Shown: positions 26,445 through 36,444 of the stretch, in pieces
How positions within the stretch are numbered: the stretch's first letter is position 1
Layout: each line of letters begins with the position of its first letter
Origin: Gemmatimonadota bacterium
GTDB lineage: Bacteria > JAAXHH01
NCBI GenBank assembly: GCA_009838645.1
Contig: VXRC01000029.1
Coordinates: forward strand, 17,233-81,232
Length of the DNA: 64,000 nucleotides
Direction of reading: 5' to 3'
The notes under the pieces: generated by a model
Seen by the model: only the letters and a program-made list of their open reading frames with translations
Told to the model about the DNA's origin: nothing
The model's database searches: none
Program-made: the position numbers and the translations under genes

Positions 26445-27644
26445 CTACATGCCTTCTCCCGAGGTGATCAGATCCATCTTCGTCTTCTGGTGTTCTTCTC
26501 CCTTGGTAAACAACTCCATCTTCCTGGCCTCGTCCGTTTCGATACTGGCCAGTCCAGCGTAGGCATCGCCGAGTACATCGTGGGCTTCGATACTCTTCGG
26601 CTCTAACACCAGCAGCTTGTTCATGCTTTCGACAGCACCATTGAACGCCGCCGAGGCCGCTTCCACGTTTCCGGCATCCCGGTCGGACAATCCTTTGTTG
26701 TAGTAGTTGATCCCCAGGTATCGCAGCAGATCCTGGGCCTCCGGAAGGGCGGCGGTTCCCTTTTCCAGTACTTCGATCGCCTTTTCCAGGTTATTCTTGG
26801 AGGAATGGATGGAACCGAGGTCCCGGTACATCGACTTTTCTTCCGGAAACGCTTCGATCGCCCGCTCGTACGTGGTGATCACGCCGGCCGTGTCGGCGAC
26901 TTCGAAGTAGGCGTTGCGCATGATGAGATAGGTGTTGATATCGACCTCTTCCGACAGTTCGATGACCCTGTCGCAGGCCATGATCGCCTTGTCCCAGACC
27001 TGGGTGTTGAAGTACACGTTGATCAGGCCGTCCCAGGCTTCGAACCTGTCCGGATCCGCTTCGGTGAGCTTCTCGAGGGCCATCCTGGAACTTTCATAAT
27101 CTTCCGAGTTCAGGGCGGCGTAGCCCCAGTACAGGTACCCCTGTTGCTTGGCGGCTTCCAGGTTGTCCGCTTCCTCGGCCTCGTTCTTCTTGCCGATGGA
27201 GCGCAATATGTCCTGGAGCAACGAGGTCGCGTTGACGGAGCGGTCGTAGAATTGGGCGGCGTCCGCGTACTTCCCCTGTTCATAGTTTTGCTGGCCCGTC
27301 TGGTAGTTCGTGCGGATCATGGTGCCCAGGGTGTTTCTGAACTGTTCCTTGTCCTTCTTGTCCAGATCATTGAAGGTCACCGCATTCCAGTTCTGGAACA
27401 TCGTGTCGAAATTTCCCCGGTAGTAATGAATGAGCCCGAGGAGATAGTGGGCGTCGTTGTTGCCCGGGTCTTTCTCCAGGGCGGTCTCGAGCAGCGCCAG
27501 GGCCTTGTCCCACTGCGGCGGCGTTTCTCGGATGTAGATCTTCGCGGAACGAAGCTCGATTTTCTGCGCGTCGGCGGCGACCGGTATCAACAGGGCGAAG
27601 CCGAGGGCAAACAATACGCCGATGGAAACCTTTCTTAAGAACAT
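26445..27644 (-). CDS. Exported TPR-repeat protein
   Basis: The 399-residue protein begins with a clear signal peptide (MFLRKVSIGVLFALGFALL, cleavage after ADA near residue 26), then about eight TPR units (for example DAHYLLGLIHYYRGN, YRDLGSIHSSKNNLEKAIEV). It should act in the periplasm or outer membrane as a protein-interaction scaffold. GAAAGGAG precedes the ATG. It has its own promoter overlapping the end of pyrC and its own terminator, so it is a single-gene unit. No enzymatic domain is seen. Confidence 0.82.
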   Translation of the reverse strand: MFLRKVSIGVLFALGFALLIPVAADAQKIELRSAKIYIRETPPQWDKALALLETALEKDPGNNDAHYLLGLIHYYRGNFDTMFQNWNAVTFNDLDKKDKEQFRNTLGTMIRTNYQTGQQNYEQGKYADAAQFYDRSVNATSLLQDILRSIGKKNEAEEADNLEAAKQQGYLYWGYAALNSEDYESSRMALEKLTEADPDRFEAWDGLINVYFNTQVWDKAIMACDRVIELSEEVDINTYLIMRNAYFEVADTAGVITTYERAIEAFPEEKSMYRDLGSIHSSKNNLEKAIEVLEKGTAALPEAQDLLRYLGINYYNKGLSDRDAGNVEAASAAFNGAVESMNKLLVLEPKSIEAHDVLGDAYAGLASIETDEARKMELFTKGEEHQKTKMDLITSGEGM

Positions 27645-27748
27645 TACGGACTCCTTTCGACAGGTACGTCCATGACACTGATTCGCGGCCTGCCATGGTT
27701 TTGAATCTTCATGATCGCGTCCGGTGGATCGGATGTAGAGAATCTTCT

Positions 27749-27778
27749 AAAATAAAGTGATTCGCACCTGTCCGTCAA
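27749..27778 (-). promoter_or_regulatory. Predicted promoter of the exported TPR gene
   Basis: TTGACG (27773-27778) and TATTTT (27749-27754) on the minus strand are 18 bases apart. The -35 box overlaps the pyrC stop codon. The same layout (18-base spacing, TATTTT) is seen ahead of aceE. Confidence 0.55.
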
Positions 27779-29112
27779 GGTGATTCGGGTGCGTCGCGCC
27801 GGTAGCTTACCCGGCCGCCGGCGATGGTCATGGCTACGCACCCTTCCAGCGTGCGGCCGGTGAAGGGCGAGTTTGCCGATCTTGACCTGAAGGACGCGGG
27901 ATCCACGGTCCAGGTTCCATCCGGATCGAAGAGCAGGAGGTCGGCGGGGCCGCCGGACGCCAGGCTGCCTCCTTCTACCCCCAGGATACCCGCGGGGGAT
28001 GCGGACAGGGCCCTGATCCCTTCGTCCAGGGTCAGCAGGCCCGGCCGGATCAGTTCGGTAAACACGACGGCCAGCATGGTTTCGAGACTGGTGGCGCCGG
28101 GCAGCGCTTCCTGGAACTCCGTGTTCTTCTCGTCCACGGAACGCGGCGTATGATCCGAAGCGACGGCGTCGATCGTTCCGTCCGCCAGGCCCGCGCGAAG
28201 CGCCTCCACGTCCGCTTTGCTCCGCAGGGGCGGATTGGTCTTCAGGCGGGTATCGTATGTTGAAAGGGATTCGTCGGTCAACACCAGGTGGTGGGGACTG
28301 GCATCGGCGGTCACCCGCACGCCCCGCTGCTTCGCCGATCGGATGAGATCCACCGTCACCGCAGTGCTGGCGTGGGTGATGTGGATCCGTCCGCCCGTCC
28401 ACTCGGCCAGCATGAGGTCCCGGGCGGCGACGGTTTCTTCCGCGATGGAGGGTATGCCCTTCAGTCCCAGCCGGGTGGCGTGGCTTCCCTCGTGCATTTG
28501 CCCGCCGGCCGAGAGCGCCAGGTCTTCGCAGTGCACGAGGATGGGCAGGTCGAACATCCGGCTGTATTCAAGGGCCCGGCGCAGGATGGCCGGATTCCGG
28601 ATGGACCGGCCGGCATCGGACAGCGCCACGGCGCCGGCCTCGGCCAGTTCGCCGGCTTCGGTCAGGCGTTCGCCCCGGCGTCCCGCGGTGACCGCGGCGA
28701 TGGGATGGACCTTCGCCGCCGCGCCGGCCGCCCTTTCCCGAACGAATTCCACCGTGGGCGCGTCGTCGATGACCGGGTCGGTGTCCGGCATGCACGCCAC
28801 GGCGGTGATACCGCCCGCGGCGGCGGCGAGCGCGCCGCTCTCCAGGGTCTCCCTGTACTCGAATCCCGGTTCGCAGAGATGGGCGTGCAGATCGACCAGG
28901 CCCGGAAGGACGAGCAGGCCGGCCGCATCGATGACCGCGGCGCCTTTCGCCTCGTCGTCCGCCGGCCGGTCGACGATCCTTCCGTCGCGCATCCAGAGAT
29001 CGCCCTGCTCGTCGCGGCCGGAAGCGGGGTCGACGATGCGTCCGTCGCGGACCACCGCAAGCCCTGCGACTCCGGCAGCGCCGCCGATGGTATCCGGTCC
29101 GTCAGGCCGCAT
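27775..29112 (-). CDS. pyrC: Dihydroorotase (class I), with Arg-to-Cys change at the substrate site
   Basis: The 445-residue amidohydrolase would convert carbamoyl-aspartate to dihydroorotate in pyrimidine synthesis. Metal ligands are present: His76 and His78 of [10 protein letters not shown], His in VHCED, His in HITHAST and Asp in ASDHTPR. The family's substrate-binding Arg two residues after the second His is Cys80 here (codon TGC). The ATG at 29112 is preferred to the GTG at 29121 because GGAGG lies 8 bases ahead of it. It overlaps pyrB by 11 bases. It could be a noncatalytic PyrC partner of PyrB, although the metal site is intact. Confidence 0.88.
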   Translation of the reverse strand: MRPDGPDTIGGAAGVAGLAVVRDGRIVDPASGRDEQGDLWMRDGRIVDRPADDEAKGAAVIDAAGLLVLPGLVDLHAHLCEPGFEYRETLESGALAAAAGGITAVACMPDTDPVIDDAPTVEFVRERAAGAAAKVHPIAAVTAGRRGERLTEAGELAEAGAVALSDAGRSIRNPAILRRALEYSRMFDLPILVHCEDLALSAGGQMHEGSHATRLGLKGIPSIAEETVAARDLMLAEWTGGRIHITHASTAVTVDLIRSAKQRGVRVTADASPHHLVLTDESLSTYDTRLKTNPPLRSKADVEALRAGLADGTIDAVASDHTPRSVDEKNTEFQEALPGATSLETMLAVVFTELIRPGLLTLDEGIRALSASPAGILGVEGGSLASGGPADLLLFDPDGTWTVDPASFRSRSANSPFTGRTLEGCVAMTIAGGRVSYRRDAPESP

Positions 29113-30058
29113 CGCGCTCACCTCCGCCGTTAAGGAGATAGAGGGCCGCCATGCGCACCGCGACGCCGTTGGTCACCTGGTCCAGGATGACCGATCTCCC
29201 GCTGTCCGCCACGCGGCTGTCGAGTTCCACGCCGCGGTTGATGGGGCCGGGGTGCATGACGATGGCTTCGGGTTTGGCGAGTTCCAGCCGTTCGGGGTCG
29301 ATGCCGAACAGCCGCGTGTACTCGCGCTGGGACGGAAAGAAGGCTTCCTGTTGCCGTTCAAGCTGTATCCGGAGGGCGTAGATCACGTCGGCGCCGCGGA
29401 GGGCGTCGTCGATCCGGTAGCTGACCTCCACGCCCATCTCCTCGATGTCGACGGGTATCAGCGTGGGCGGCCCGCATACGACCACGTCGGCGCCCATTTT
29501 CCGGAGTCCCCAGATATTGGAGCGCGCCACCCGGCTGTGGGCGATGTCGCCGATGAACGCCACCTTCAGTCCCTCCAGCCGGCCGAGGGCGTCCCGCATG
29601 GTCAGGAGGTCCAGCAACCCCTGCGTGGGATGTTCGTGGGCGCCGTCGCCCGCGTTGATGACGACCGCGCTCGACAGGCACTGCGAAAGGAAGAGGGGCG
29701 CGCCGGCGGCGGCATGGCGCACCACCACGCAGTCCACCTGCATGGCTTCGATGTTCCGCGCCGTGTCGCTCAGGGATTCTCCCTTGGACACGCTGCTGCC
29801 GGTGGACGCGAAGTTCAGGGTGTCGGCCGAGAGCTGCTTTTCGGCGAGTTCGAAGGAAAGCCGCGTGCGGGTGCTCGATTCGAAGAAGAGGTTTACGACG
29901 TTCTTCCCGCGGAGGGCGGGGACCTTGCGGATGGGCCGCCGGATCACTTCCTTGAAGGAGTCCGCCGTATCCAGGATCAGCCCGATCTCCTCGCGGGAGT
30001 AGTCCTCGAGGCCGATCAGGTGGCGGTGTCGCAGCGCGCTGGGCCGGTTCTTCGCCAT
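29102..30058 (-). CDS. pyrB: Aspartate carbamoyltransferase catalytic subunit
   Basis: The 318-residue enzyme joins carbamoyl phosphate and aspartate. The carbamoyl-phosphate loop [12 protein letters not shown] (about 55-66) and the [12 protein letters not shown] motif are intact. No pyrI regulatory-chain gene is nearby. It follows pyrR by a one-base overlap (TGATG) and overlaps pyrC, so the three pyr genes are co-translated. This order fits PyrR-regulated pyrimidine operons. Confidence 0.95.
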   Translation of the reverse strand: MAKNRPSALRHRHLIGLEDYSREEIGLILDTADSFKEVIRRPIRKVPALRGKNVVNLFFESSTRTRLSFELAEKQLSADTLNFASTGSSVSKGESLSDTARNIEAMQVDCVVVRHAAAGAPLFLSQCLSSAVVINAGDGAHEHPTQGLLDLLTMRDALGRLEGLKVAFIGDIAHSRVARSNIWGLRKMGADVVVCGPPTLIPVDIEEMGVEVSYRIDDALRGADVIYALRIQLERQQEAFFPSQREYTRLFGIDPERLELAKPEAIVMHPGPINRGVELDSRVADSGRSVILDQVTNGVAVRMAALYLLNGGGERDAA

Positions 30059-30591
30059 CAGGCCACCTCCTCCACCGCGACGTTGTCGTCCCGGTCCAGC
30101 TCATGGACGTGGACGACGACGGTCCGGCCGGGGCCCACTTCGATGGTCTCCCCGATGTAATCCGCCTGGATGGGCAGTTCCCGTCCTTCCCGGTCGATCA
30201 GGACGGCGAGTTCGATCCGCCTTGCCCGCCCGAAATCCTTAAGCTCGTCCAGCGCCGCGCGGATCGTGCGGCCGGTGTACAGGACGTCGTCCACCAGGAT
30301 GACGGTGCGCCCCTCGATATCGAAGGGGATGTCGGTCGTGCGGACGACGGGGTAGTCCGCGCGGACCTGGAGGTCGTCGCGGTACAGGTTGATGTCCAGT
30401 ACGCCCACGGGTACGGCCGTGTCTTCCGCCTCCCGTATGGCCTCGGCCAGCCGCCGCGCCAGCCAGTCGCCGCGCCGCTGGATACCCACGATGGCGATGC
30501 CGGAAGCGCCCTGGTTGCGTTCCATGATCTGGCGGGCGATGCGGGACAACGCCCGGGCGATGCCTTCCCTGTCGAGGACCTGCTCGCTCAT
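30058..30591 (-). CDS. pyrR: Bifunctional pyr operon regulator / uracil phosphoribosyltransferase
   Basis: The 177-residue protein has the PRPP-binding motif [20 protein letters not shown] and the PyrR-type N-terminus ([20 protein letters not shown]). In other bacteria PyrR binds leader RNA to attenuate pyr transcription when UMP is high. Its ATG overlaps the stop of the isomerase-like gene. No PyrR-type anti-antiterminator is recognised directly ahead, because the gene is internal to an operon. Confidence 0.93.
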   Translation of the reverse strand: MSEQVLDREGIARALSRIARQIMERNQGASGIAIVGIQRRGDWLARRLAEAIREAEDTAVPVGVLDINLYRDDLQVRADYPVVRTTDIPFDIEGRTVILVDDVLYTGRTIRAALDELKDFGRARRIELAVLIDREGRELPIQADYIGETIEVGPGRTVVVHVHELDRDDNVAVEEVA

Positions 30592-31478
30592 CAGCCCGCC
30601 CCTTTGCCCGCCGCGCTCGCCGCGTCCTGTGCCGTTCCGGCTGCCCCCTCGCCCACCGCGCTCGCAGCCGACCAGGCCGCCTTCAGCGTCTCCAGGCTCT
30701 TCCGGGCGATGTGCTCCGCGCCGTACGAATAGTCGAATACCTCCACCGAACCGTATCCGTCGTAGCCGGTTTCCCGGAGCGCCCGCAGGATGGGGACGAA
30801 ATCGGTATCTCCGAATCCCGGCCCGTTGCCGGTGGCGTCGTTGAAGTGGATGTAGGCCGTGATATCCCGGTGTTCGTGGATGGCCGCCGCGACGTCCAGC
30901 CCCTGGCAGAGGGTCGCCCGGACGTCGATGATCAGGCGGAAATTGGGATGGTCGATCTCGCGGACCATCCGCGCGGCTTCGTCCGGGGTGTTGATGAAGT
31001 TGGTCTGGGCGGCGTCCAGGGGCTCGAGGCAGATGGTGACCCCGTTTTCCTCCGCCGTGGGCAGGCACTCCTGGTACGCCTGGCGGGTCCGGTCCCACGT
31101 CGCCTCGCAGGTCTGGTCCGGCAGCACGTCGCGCTGCTTCGGCGAACCGGCCACCATGACCCGGCCGCCGATGTCTCCGCAGAACTTGATAAGGTCGCAG
31201 AGGTACAGACGGGTGCAGTACCGGATGCCGTCGTCTGGGTGGTTGAGGTAGAGGCCTTCCGGACTGAGCAGGAGCCAGTGCAGCCCGGTGATTTCGAGGC
31301 CGTATTCCGCCGCGTCGTCGCGTATCGCCTTCCGGGCGTCGGGACCGACCTCGTTCACCGACCGCGCTACCGTGAAGGGGGCGATCTCCACGCCGTCATA
31401 TCCGATTTCCGCGGCGGTTTGGAAGATCCGCCGGAGGGGGACGTCCTGGAACATCTCGTTGCAGAAGGCGAACTTCAT
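30591..31478 (-). CDS. Sugar phosphate isomerase/epimerase family (hydroxypyruvate isomerase-like TIM barrel)
   Basis: The 295-residue AP-endonuclease-2-like TIM barrel starts MKFAFCNEMFQDVPLRRIF. Metal-binding acidic and His residues sit in ICLEPLD, LIIDVRA, YIHFND and GSVEVFDYS. Substrate is undetermined. The last about 30 residues are an Ala/Gly-rich tail (AASAVGEGAAGTAQDAAS) unlike the fold and overlap pyrR by one codon. Its ATG overlaps the stop of the large permease gene by 4 bases, linking it to both neighbours. Confidence 0.83.
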   Translation of the reverse strand: MKFAFCNEMFQDVPLRRIFQTAAEIGYDGVEIAPFTVARSVNEVGPDARKAIRDDAAEYGLEITGLHWLLLSPEGLYLNHPDDGIRYCTRLYLCDLIKFCGDIGGRVMVAGSPKQRDVLPDQTCEATWDRTRQAYQECLPTAEENGVTICLEPLDAAQTNFINTPDEAARMVREIDHPNFRLIIDVRATLCQGLDVAAAIHEHRDITAYIHFNDATGNGPGFGDTDFVPILRALRETGYDGYGSVEVFDYSYGAEHIARKSLETLKAAWSAASAVGEGAAGTAQDAASAAGKGAG

Positions 31479-34400
31479 ACGGGTTGTCCCGCCTCTTCCA
31501 TCCTTTCCGTCATTTCCCGGCCGGTCGCGGCGTAGTCGTTCTTGAGATCCTGCGGGAGGGTGCGCCAGACCAGGAAGCGTTTGCGCAGCACGCTCAGGAA
31601 GCGCCGGTTGATGCGCTGCCAGGATGCCACGTCGCCGCTCTCGCGGTGGATGTCCACCCATACGGCGTAGAGGTCTCTTTCATTCTCCGCCGGCGCGGCG
31701 CTGAGCGAGACCTTCTGGCTGATGCCCAGGTCGTAGGGGGCAAGCCAGGTCATCATCGAGATATGGTACATGGGTTGCTCCGTGGCGCCTTCCACGGCCG
31801 TCAGCTGGACGTTCTCCGTGACGAAGGCGCCCAGGGAACCCTCCTCGTAGGATTCGAAGACCCGCGTGAGATAGGCGTACATGCCCAGCACCTCGACGCT
31901 GCCGATGGTGAAGGGAAAATCGAAGCTCCAGTCGTCCCCGTCGGGCTCGGGGAACTTCCACTCCCGGCCCACGTCAGGCACGGCCATGTCCGCCGCCTTC
32001 TTGGCCGGGTAGGCCGTCGACAGGAACACCGTGGCCATGACCACGACCACCGACCAGACGGCCGACAGGGAGGAATAGTTCAGCGACAGGCCCGCGAGGA
32101 TGTCGTAATTCGACAGCACGAGGGTGATGGTCTGTCCCCCCAGGTAGCCCAGCACGGCGCCCACCGTGGCGAAGACGGAGGACTCGGCCAGGAACAGCGC
32201 CGCGATGTGGCTCGGCGCCAGGCCGACCGAACTGTAGACGCCGATTTCCCGGAAGCGCTCGTGAACCGCGCCCATCATCGTGTTCAGGACGATCATGGCG
32301 GCGACGAGGATGGGAATCAGGAAGTTGCCGAGGCCCCCGATGGAGGTGGAACCGATGGAACTGTAGACGTTGACCGTGCCGTCCTTCCCCACGAACATGG
32401 TCATGGCGACCCGGGACAGGAAGTCCTCGATATCGCGGTCGAAGGCGGGGTTCGGCTGTCCGCTTTCGTCCACGAAGTCCGTGATGGCGACAGAGTACAT
32501 CTTCCCGTCGAGATCCATGACCGTCTCGTACGGCAGGATCATGACGTTGTTGGACTCGAGATGGATGAAGGCCTCCGGCGGCGACTCGGCCTGCAGCCGG
32601 GGGTCCTCGCCGATACGCTGCGCGATCTTGCCCTTTTCCTGGACCAGGTCGACCGGCGTGAGCTTCTCGTCGTCCAGGTCCTTGAGCTGGTTGAACCGCC
32701 TTGAATCGATCACGCCGACGACCTGCAGCCGCATGCCGAACATGTCGATGTAGGCGGAGCCGGCGTCTTCGGGACTGATGCCCACCACCGCGGCCACGTC
32801 GTCGGGCAGGATGGCCGCGTCCCGTTCCCCGGGCTCGAACCACCTGCCGCCGAGCAGATATTCGTCGAGGCGGGTCGCCCTGGGCTCGTCCGGGGTCAGG
32901 CCCAGAATGCTGTTCACGTAGCTCTCATGTGACGACTGGGGCGACGAGAAGGAGAAGAACCCCTTTTCGCCCTTGACCTGGGACATGTACCAGGCCCGTG
33001 GAATCAGCGTGGCCTTGTCCTCGAAAGTGCTCTTGAGATAGTCGTAGACGGAGGGCTGCAGTCCTTTCCAGTTACGGTCCCGGACCAGCGTCCCCTCGTA
33101 GGCCGGTTCGTTGTACCGCTCCAGCTTGTAGTATCGGAGGGACGTGGTGATGGAGGTAAAGGATAGCACGGTGAAGGTCAGCAGCGTGATGGTCGCCGCC
33201 GTGAGGGCCGTGCGAACTTTACGTTTCCGCAGGTTGGAAACCCCCAGCGACAGGGCGACGGCCGTGGCGCTCAACCGGCCGATGTCGGCCTCGTGCATGC
33301 CGGTCTGCGCCCGCTTGATCTTCTGGACTTCCTGGTTGAACTTGGACAGGACGATGATGAGCACGGTCGTCCCCAGCGCGAAGATGACGAAGGCCAGGAA
33401 GATCACGTAGGGCGACGTGCTGAGCTTGAAGGCGGGATGCACCTGCTGCAGCACGAGGAAGACCGCGATGAAGAAGGCGGCGAACCCGAAGATCCGCTTG
33501 TTGATCGTCGGAAACCCGAAGACCAGGCGCTCCATGAAGAAGGAGAAGGGGATGAGCAGGATGAAATAGAAGATCACGCCCTTGACCGTGTCGTCCGCCG
33601 TGGACTTGACCTCCGGGTAACCCCGCGCTTCGAGCCCCCAGGCTTCCCGAGACTTGGAAATAAAGGCGTCGTATTCCCGGTTCGCAAGGTGCTCCTCCGC
33701 CTCGAGGAGGGTGACGCGCGCCTGCTCGTGGAGTTGCTCGATGCGCTGGTTCTCCACGCCGAAGCGCGCGAGTTGCTTGAGCCTTACGTCATCCACGACC
33801 CACATGTCCCGCGTGCCCTGGTAGGACGGATTCACGATGAGGCCCATATCGATCGGGTAGCCCTGGCCCTGGGCCTCTTCCAGGAGTTCCAGGGTCACTT
33901 CCTGAGGTTCGACGGGGTCCTTCAGAAAGGTATCCGGCGCGTTGGTCAACAGGTATTTGACGCCGAAGAGGCTTGTGCTCATGAGCATCTTGACGCGCTG
34001 GCCCGGCTTGGCGAAGACGACCGCCGCGGGTATGGTGCGGCCCTCCGAGCCGCTTTGCTTTTCAATGTAGCTGTGGCCGTACCACTGGGGTTCGGCGTCG
34101 TTCTGCGCCAGGACGGTCAGCTGGTCCAGCGCCGTGAGGTAACGGGAGTCGATGATCTCGTACACGTCGAGGGCCCGGGCCCCGAACACGATCTGCAGGG
34201 TGGTGTTTTCATTCGCGCCGCTCGCGGCGTTCAGGGGGAAGGTCTTGTCGCCCTCCTGGCCCAGGTCCGGCGCGTAGATGATCTCACCGTCCTCGTCCAG
34301 CGCGTACGACCGCAGCCTGATCGGCCCCTTCTGCTGCTTAAGCGGACGGAATTCGAAGCGTCCCAGGGAATCGGCCTTGGTGATGAGGATGCCGCGCACA

Positions 34401-36103
34401 CCTGTATTGGTCAGCCCCTTGTAATAGGTGACCAGCGCGCCGGGGATAGGCTTCTTGGGCACGAAGAAGTTGACGTCCCGGTCGAACTCGTAGACCGTGC
34501 CCGACAAGTCGTGGGCTGTGTCCTGGATCTTGAGCTTGGTCTCTTCGAAGAGTTCGCCGTCGGTGGTGGCCCGGGCGAGCATGACCGCGAGCGACCGCGC
34601 CTGCTCGGTGACATTGGCGATGTTGACCGATTCGAAGCGGTCGTTGGGCGTGTCCACCAGGCCCCGCGTCCCGTTCGGCGTGACGAAGGACATGCCCTTC
34701 TTGCCCATGTAGGTGACGGCTTCGCTGTCCAGCCCGATCTTGACGGGCATGAAGTCCTTCCAGGTCCGCTGCGGCGGCACGATGGCGTTGACGTACCGGG
34801 CCGAGTCGGCGCCGGCGCCAAAGGCTTCCTGGATATAGCTCGCGAATTTCCGCGAATAGGGCGCGAAGATGTTCTTGATATAGTGGTTGGTTGCCCAGGC
34901 GGCGTTGTCGAAGGTGCCGAAGGCGAAGCTGCCGACGCGGGACTCGTGGCTGGAGAGGTCGATGCCGAAGAACATGTCGAAATTGATCTTGTCCGCCTCG
35001 GGGATCCTCGACATGAAGTAACCACTCGCCCGGCCGTGCCGGTACAGCCAGTTGTGCGCGCCTTCCAGACCGATGAAGTGGGCGGAAGTGGCCAGGATGA
35101 CCACGGAATACTTCGGGTTGTAGCGCTTGACCGCCCGGGCGACCTCGAGCAGCGCGGCGACGCCCGTGGCACTTTCGGCACCGGGCGCGACGCCCGGGAC
35201 CACCGACATGGCGTCATAGAAGGACGAGATGACGATCGTGTAGTCTTTCCACATCGTACGGGTCTCGTCCCTGGCGTTCGGCATTTCCTCGTCGAGGCCG
35301 GGAATCCACCCGAAGATGTTCTTCCCTTCCACCACCTCCCAGTCCATGCGGGCCTGGACGTTCACCTGGTTCGTACCCGGTTCGGCCAGGGCCAGCAGGC
35401 CGGGCACGTGCGCCTTGTCGACCCAGTAACGGGGCACGTTGAGAGGAAGCCCCATGAATTTGAGCTCCGCCTCGCTCCGGGTCACACGCCCGTTGTCGAA
35501 GAAGATGATGGCGCTGGCGCCGAGCATCCGGGCATTGATGAAACGGTCCTGGGAATCGAAGTCCATGAGCACGACGCTGCCCTGCATCTCGTACCCGTTG
35601 AAGTCGGCGAATTCTCCCTTGCCGCCATAGACGATCGGGCCGGAAAGGCCCTCGAGGGGCGTGGTTGGCGTGCGCACGTGATTGGGCCAGAGGGCATGGA
35701 GGGGGATCTCCTCGCCCGTCTCCAGCACCGTCAGTTTCGATCCCTTGTCGATGGGCACCGTGACCGGGAAGGTCTCGGTCCGGATGTCCTGCAGTCCGAT
35801 TTCCTCGAACTGGGTCCTGACGTACCGGTAGGCCGAATCGGCGCCAGCGTAGCCCACCACCCGGGAAGGGAAGGAGGAAAGGGTACGCACCGTGTTCTCG
35901 ACCGACTCCGCGCTGACCGACTCCAGGGCTTCCTCGAGGTCGCGGTCGTGGCCGAGGAAAGGCTGGACTTCCTGGGGTTCCGGCAGGGAGATCAGCTTCA
36001 TCAGGATATTTTCGGTGATATCCTCGGGATGGAAGATGGTGACCGAGGACAGCATCAGCACCGCGATGGTAATGCCTATGCCCGTTTTTATCTTCGACCA
36101 CAT
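31475..36103 (-). CDS. Fusion of degenerate M28 peptidase-like domain and FtsX-type ABC permease
   Basis: The 1542-residue protein opens with a membrane helix, then a PA-inserted M28 aminopeptidase-like fold (about 60-510). Zinc-site positions are changed: SSFYDAM (Phe295) where HYD is usual, GAESATG (Glu310) for the Asp of GADDNASG, and SAHFIGLEGA for GEEEGLxGS. A carboxypeptidase-regulatory-like beta domain follows (about 530-610), then helices near 840-930, an FtsX segment (SNLRKRKVRTALTAATITLL), a periplasmic MacB-like domain and the final FtsX helices (GAVHERFREIGVYSSVGL). No ATPase gene is adjacent. It probably senses or moves envelope material; peptidase activity is doubtful. Confidence 0.8.
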   Translation of the reverse strand: MWSKIKTGIGITIAVLMLSSVTIFHPEDITENILMKLISLPEPQEVQPFLGHDRDLEEALESVSAESVENTVRTLSSFPSRVVGYAGADSAYRYVRTQFEEIGLQDIRTETFPVTVPIDKGSKLTVLETGEEIPLHALWPNHVRTPTTPLEGLSGPIVYGGKGEFADFNGYEMQGSVVLMDFDSQDRFINARMLGASAIIFFDNGRVTRSEAELKFMGLPLNVPRYWVDKAHVPGLLALAEPGTNQVNVQARMDWEVVEGKNIFGWIPGLDEEMPNARDETRTMWKDYTIVISSFYDAMSVVPGVAPGAESATGVAALLEVARAVKRYNPKYSVVILATSAHFIGLEGAHNWLYRHGRASGYFMSRIPEADKINFDMFFGIDLSSHESRVGSFAFGTFDNAAWATNHYIKNIFAPYSRKFASYIQEAFGAGADSARYVNAIVPPQRTWKDFMPVKIGLDSEAVTYMGKKGMSFVTPNGTRGLVDTPNDRFESVNIANVTEQARSLAVMLARATTDGELFEETKLKIQDTAHDLSGTVYEFDRDVNFFVPKKPIPGALVTYYKGLTNTGVRGILITKADSLGRFEFRPLKQQKGPIRLRSYALDEDGEIIYAPDLGQEGDKTFPLNAASGANENTTLQIVFGARALDVYEIIDSRYLTALDQLTVLAQNDAEPQWYGHSYIEKQSGSEGRTIPAAVVFAKPGQRVKMLMSTSLFGVKYLLTNAPDTFLKDPVEPQEVTLELLEEAQGQGYPIDMGLIVNPSYQGTRDMWVVDDVRLKQLARFGVENQRIEQLHEQARVTLLEAEEHLANREYDAFISKSREAWGLEARGYPEVKSTADDTVKGVIFYFILLIPFSFFMERLVFGFPTINKRIFGFAAFFIAVFLVLQQVHPAFKLSTSPYVIFLAFVIFALGTTVLIIVLSKFNQEVQKIKRAQTGMHEADIGRLSATAVALSLGVSNLRKRKVRTALTAATITLLTFTVLSFTSITTSLRYYKLERYNEPAYEGTLVRDRNWKGLQPSVYDYLKSTFEDKATLIPRAWYMSQVKGEKGFFSFSSPQSSHESYVNSILGLTPDEPRATRLDEYLLGGRWFEPGERDAAILPDDVAAVVGISPEDAGSAYIDMFGMRLQVVGVIDSRRFNQLKDLDDEKLTPVDLVQEKGKIAQRIGEDPRLQAESPPEAFIHLESNNVMILPYETVMDLDGKMYSVAITDFVDESGQPNPAFDRDIEDFLSRVAMTMFVGKDGTVNVYSSIGSTSIGGLGNFLIPILVAAMIVLNTMMGAVHERFREIGVYSSVGLAPSHIAALFLAESSVFATVGAVLGYLGGQTITLVLSNYDILAGLSLNYSSLSAVWSVVVVMATVFLSTAYPAKKAADMAVPDVGREWKFPEPDGDDWSFDFPFTIGSVEVLGMYAYLTRVFESYEEGSLGAFVTENVQLTAVEGATEQPMYHISMMTWLAPYDLGISQKVSLSAAPAENERDLYAVWVDIHRESGDVASWQRINRRFLSVLRKRFLVWRTLPQDLKNDYAATGREMTERMEEAGQPV

Positions 36104-36147
36104 GCGTATTTATCCCTGATTAGCGGCCGCGCAGTCATGCCGCACCG

Positions 36148-36219
36148 CAGTCCTGGCGCCGCGCAGTCCTGGCGCCGCGCAGTCCTGGCGCCGCGCAGTC
36201 CTGGCGCCGCGCAGTCCTT
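36148..36219. repeat. 16-bp tandem repeat, about 4.5 copies
   Basis: CAGTCCTGGCGCCGCG starts exactly at 36148, 36164, 36180 and 36196, with a partial copy at 36212. Each unit contains the palindrome GGCGCC. It lies 45-116 bases ahead of the M28-FtsX start, within the predicted 5' leader of that operon. Confidence 0.92.
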
Positions 36220-36415
36220 ACCTTCGCTGCCGCAGTCCGTATGTGAGATGCAGTCCGATTGCGGAACCGATGGTCTCGTATGCTGGAAGCCGCGCAGAAC
36301 CGCCGCCTCCGCGTCAGTCATTGCCGGGGAACATGGGTATGCCCGGGACTGCCGAGAGGCCCATCTTGTCGCATTCATCCCGAGCGTAGTGAGTTGTCGC
36401 ATACTTGAACAAAGC

Positions 36416-36444
36416 AATATAAAAAGGATGATACGACGGTTCAA
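36416..36444 (-). promoter_or_regulatory. Predicted promoter of the M28-FtsX/isomerase/pyrRBC operon
   Basis: TTGAAC (36439-36444) and TATATT (36416-36421) on the minus strand are 17 bases apart. Transcription would begin near 36409 and run through the 16-bp repeat array to the ATG at 36103. Confidence 0.5.
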
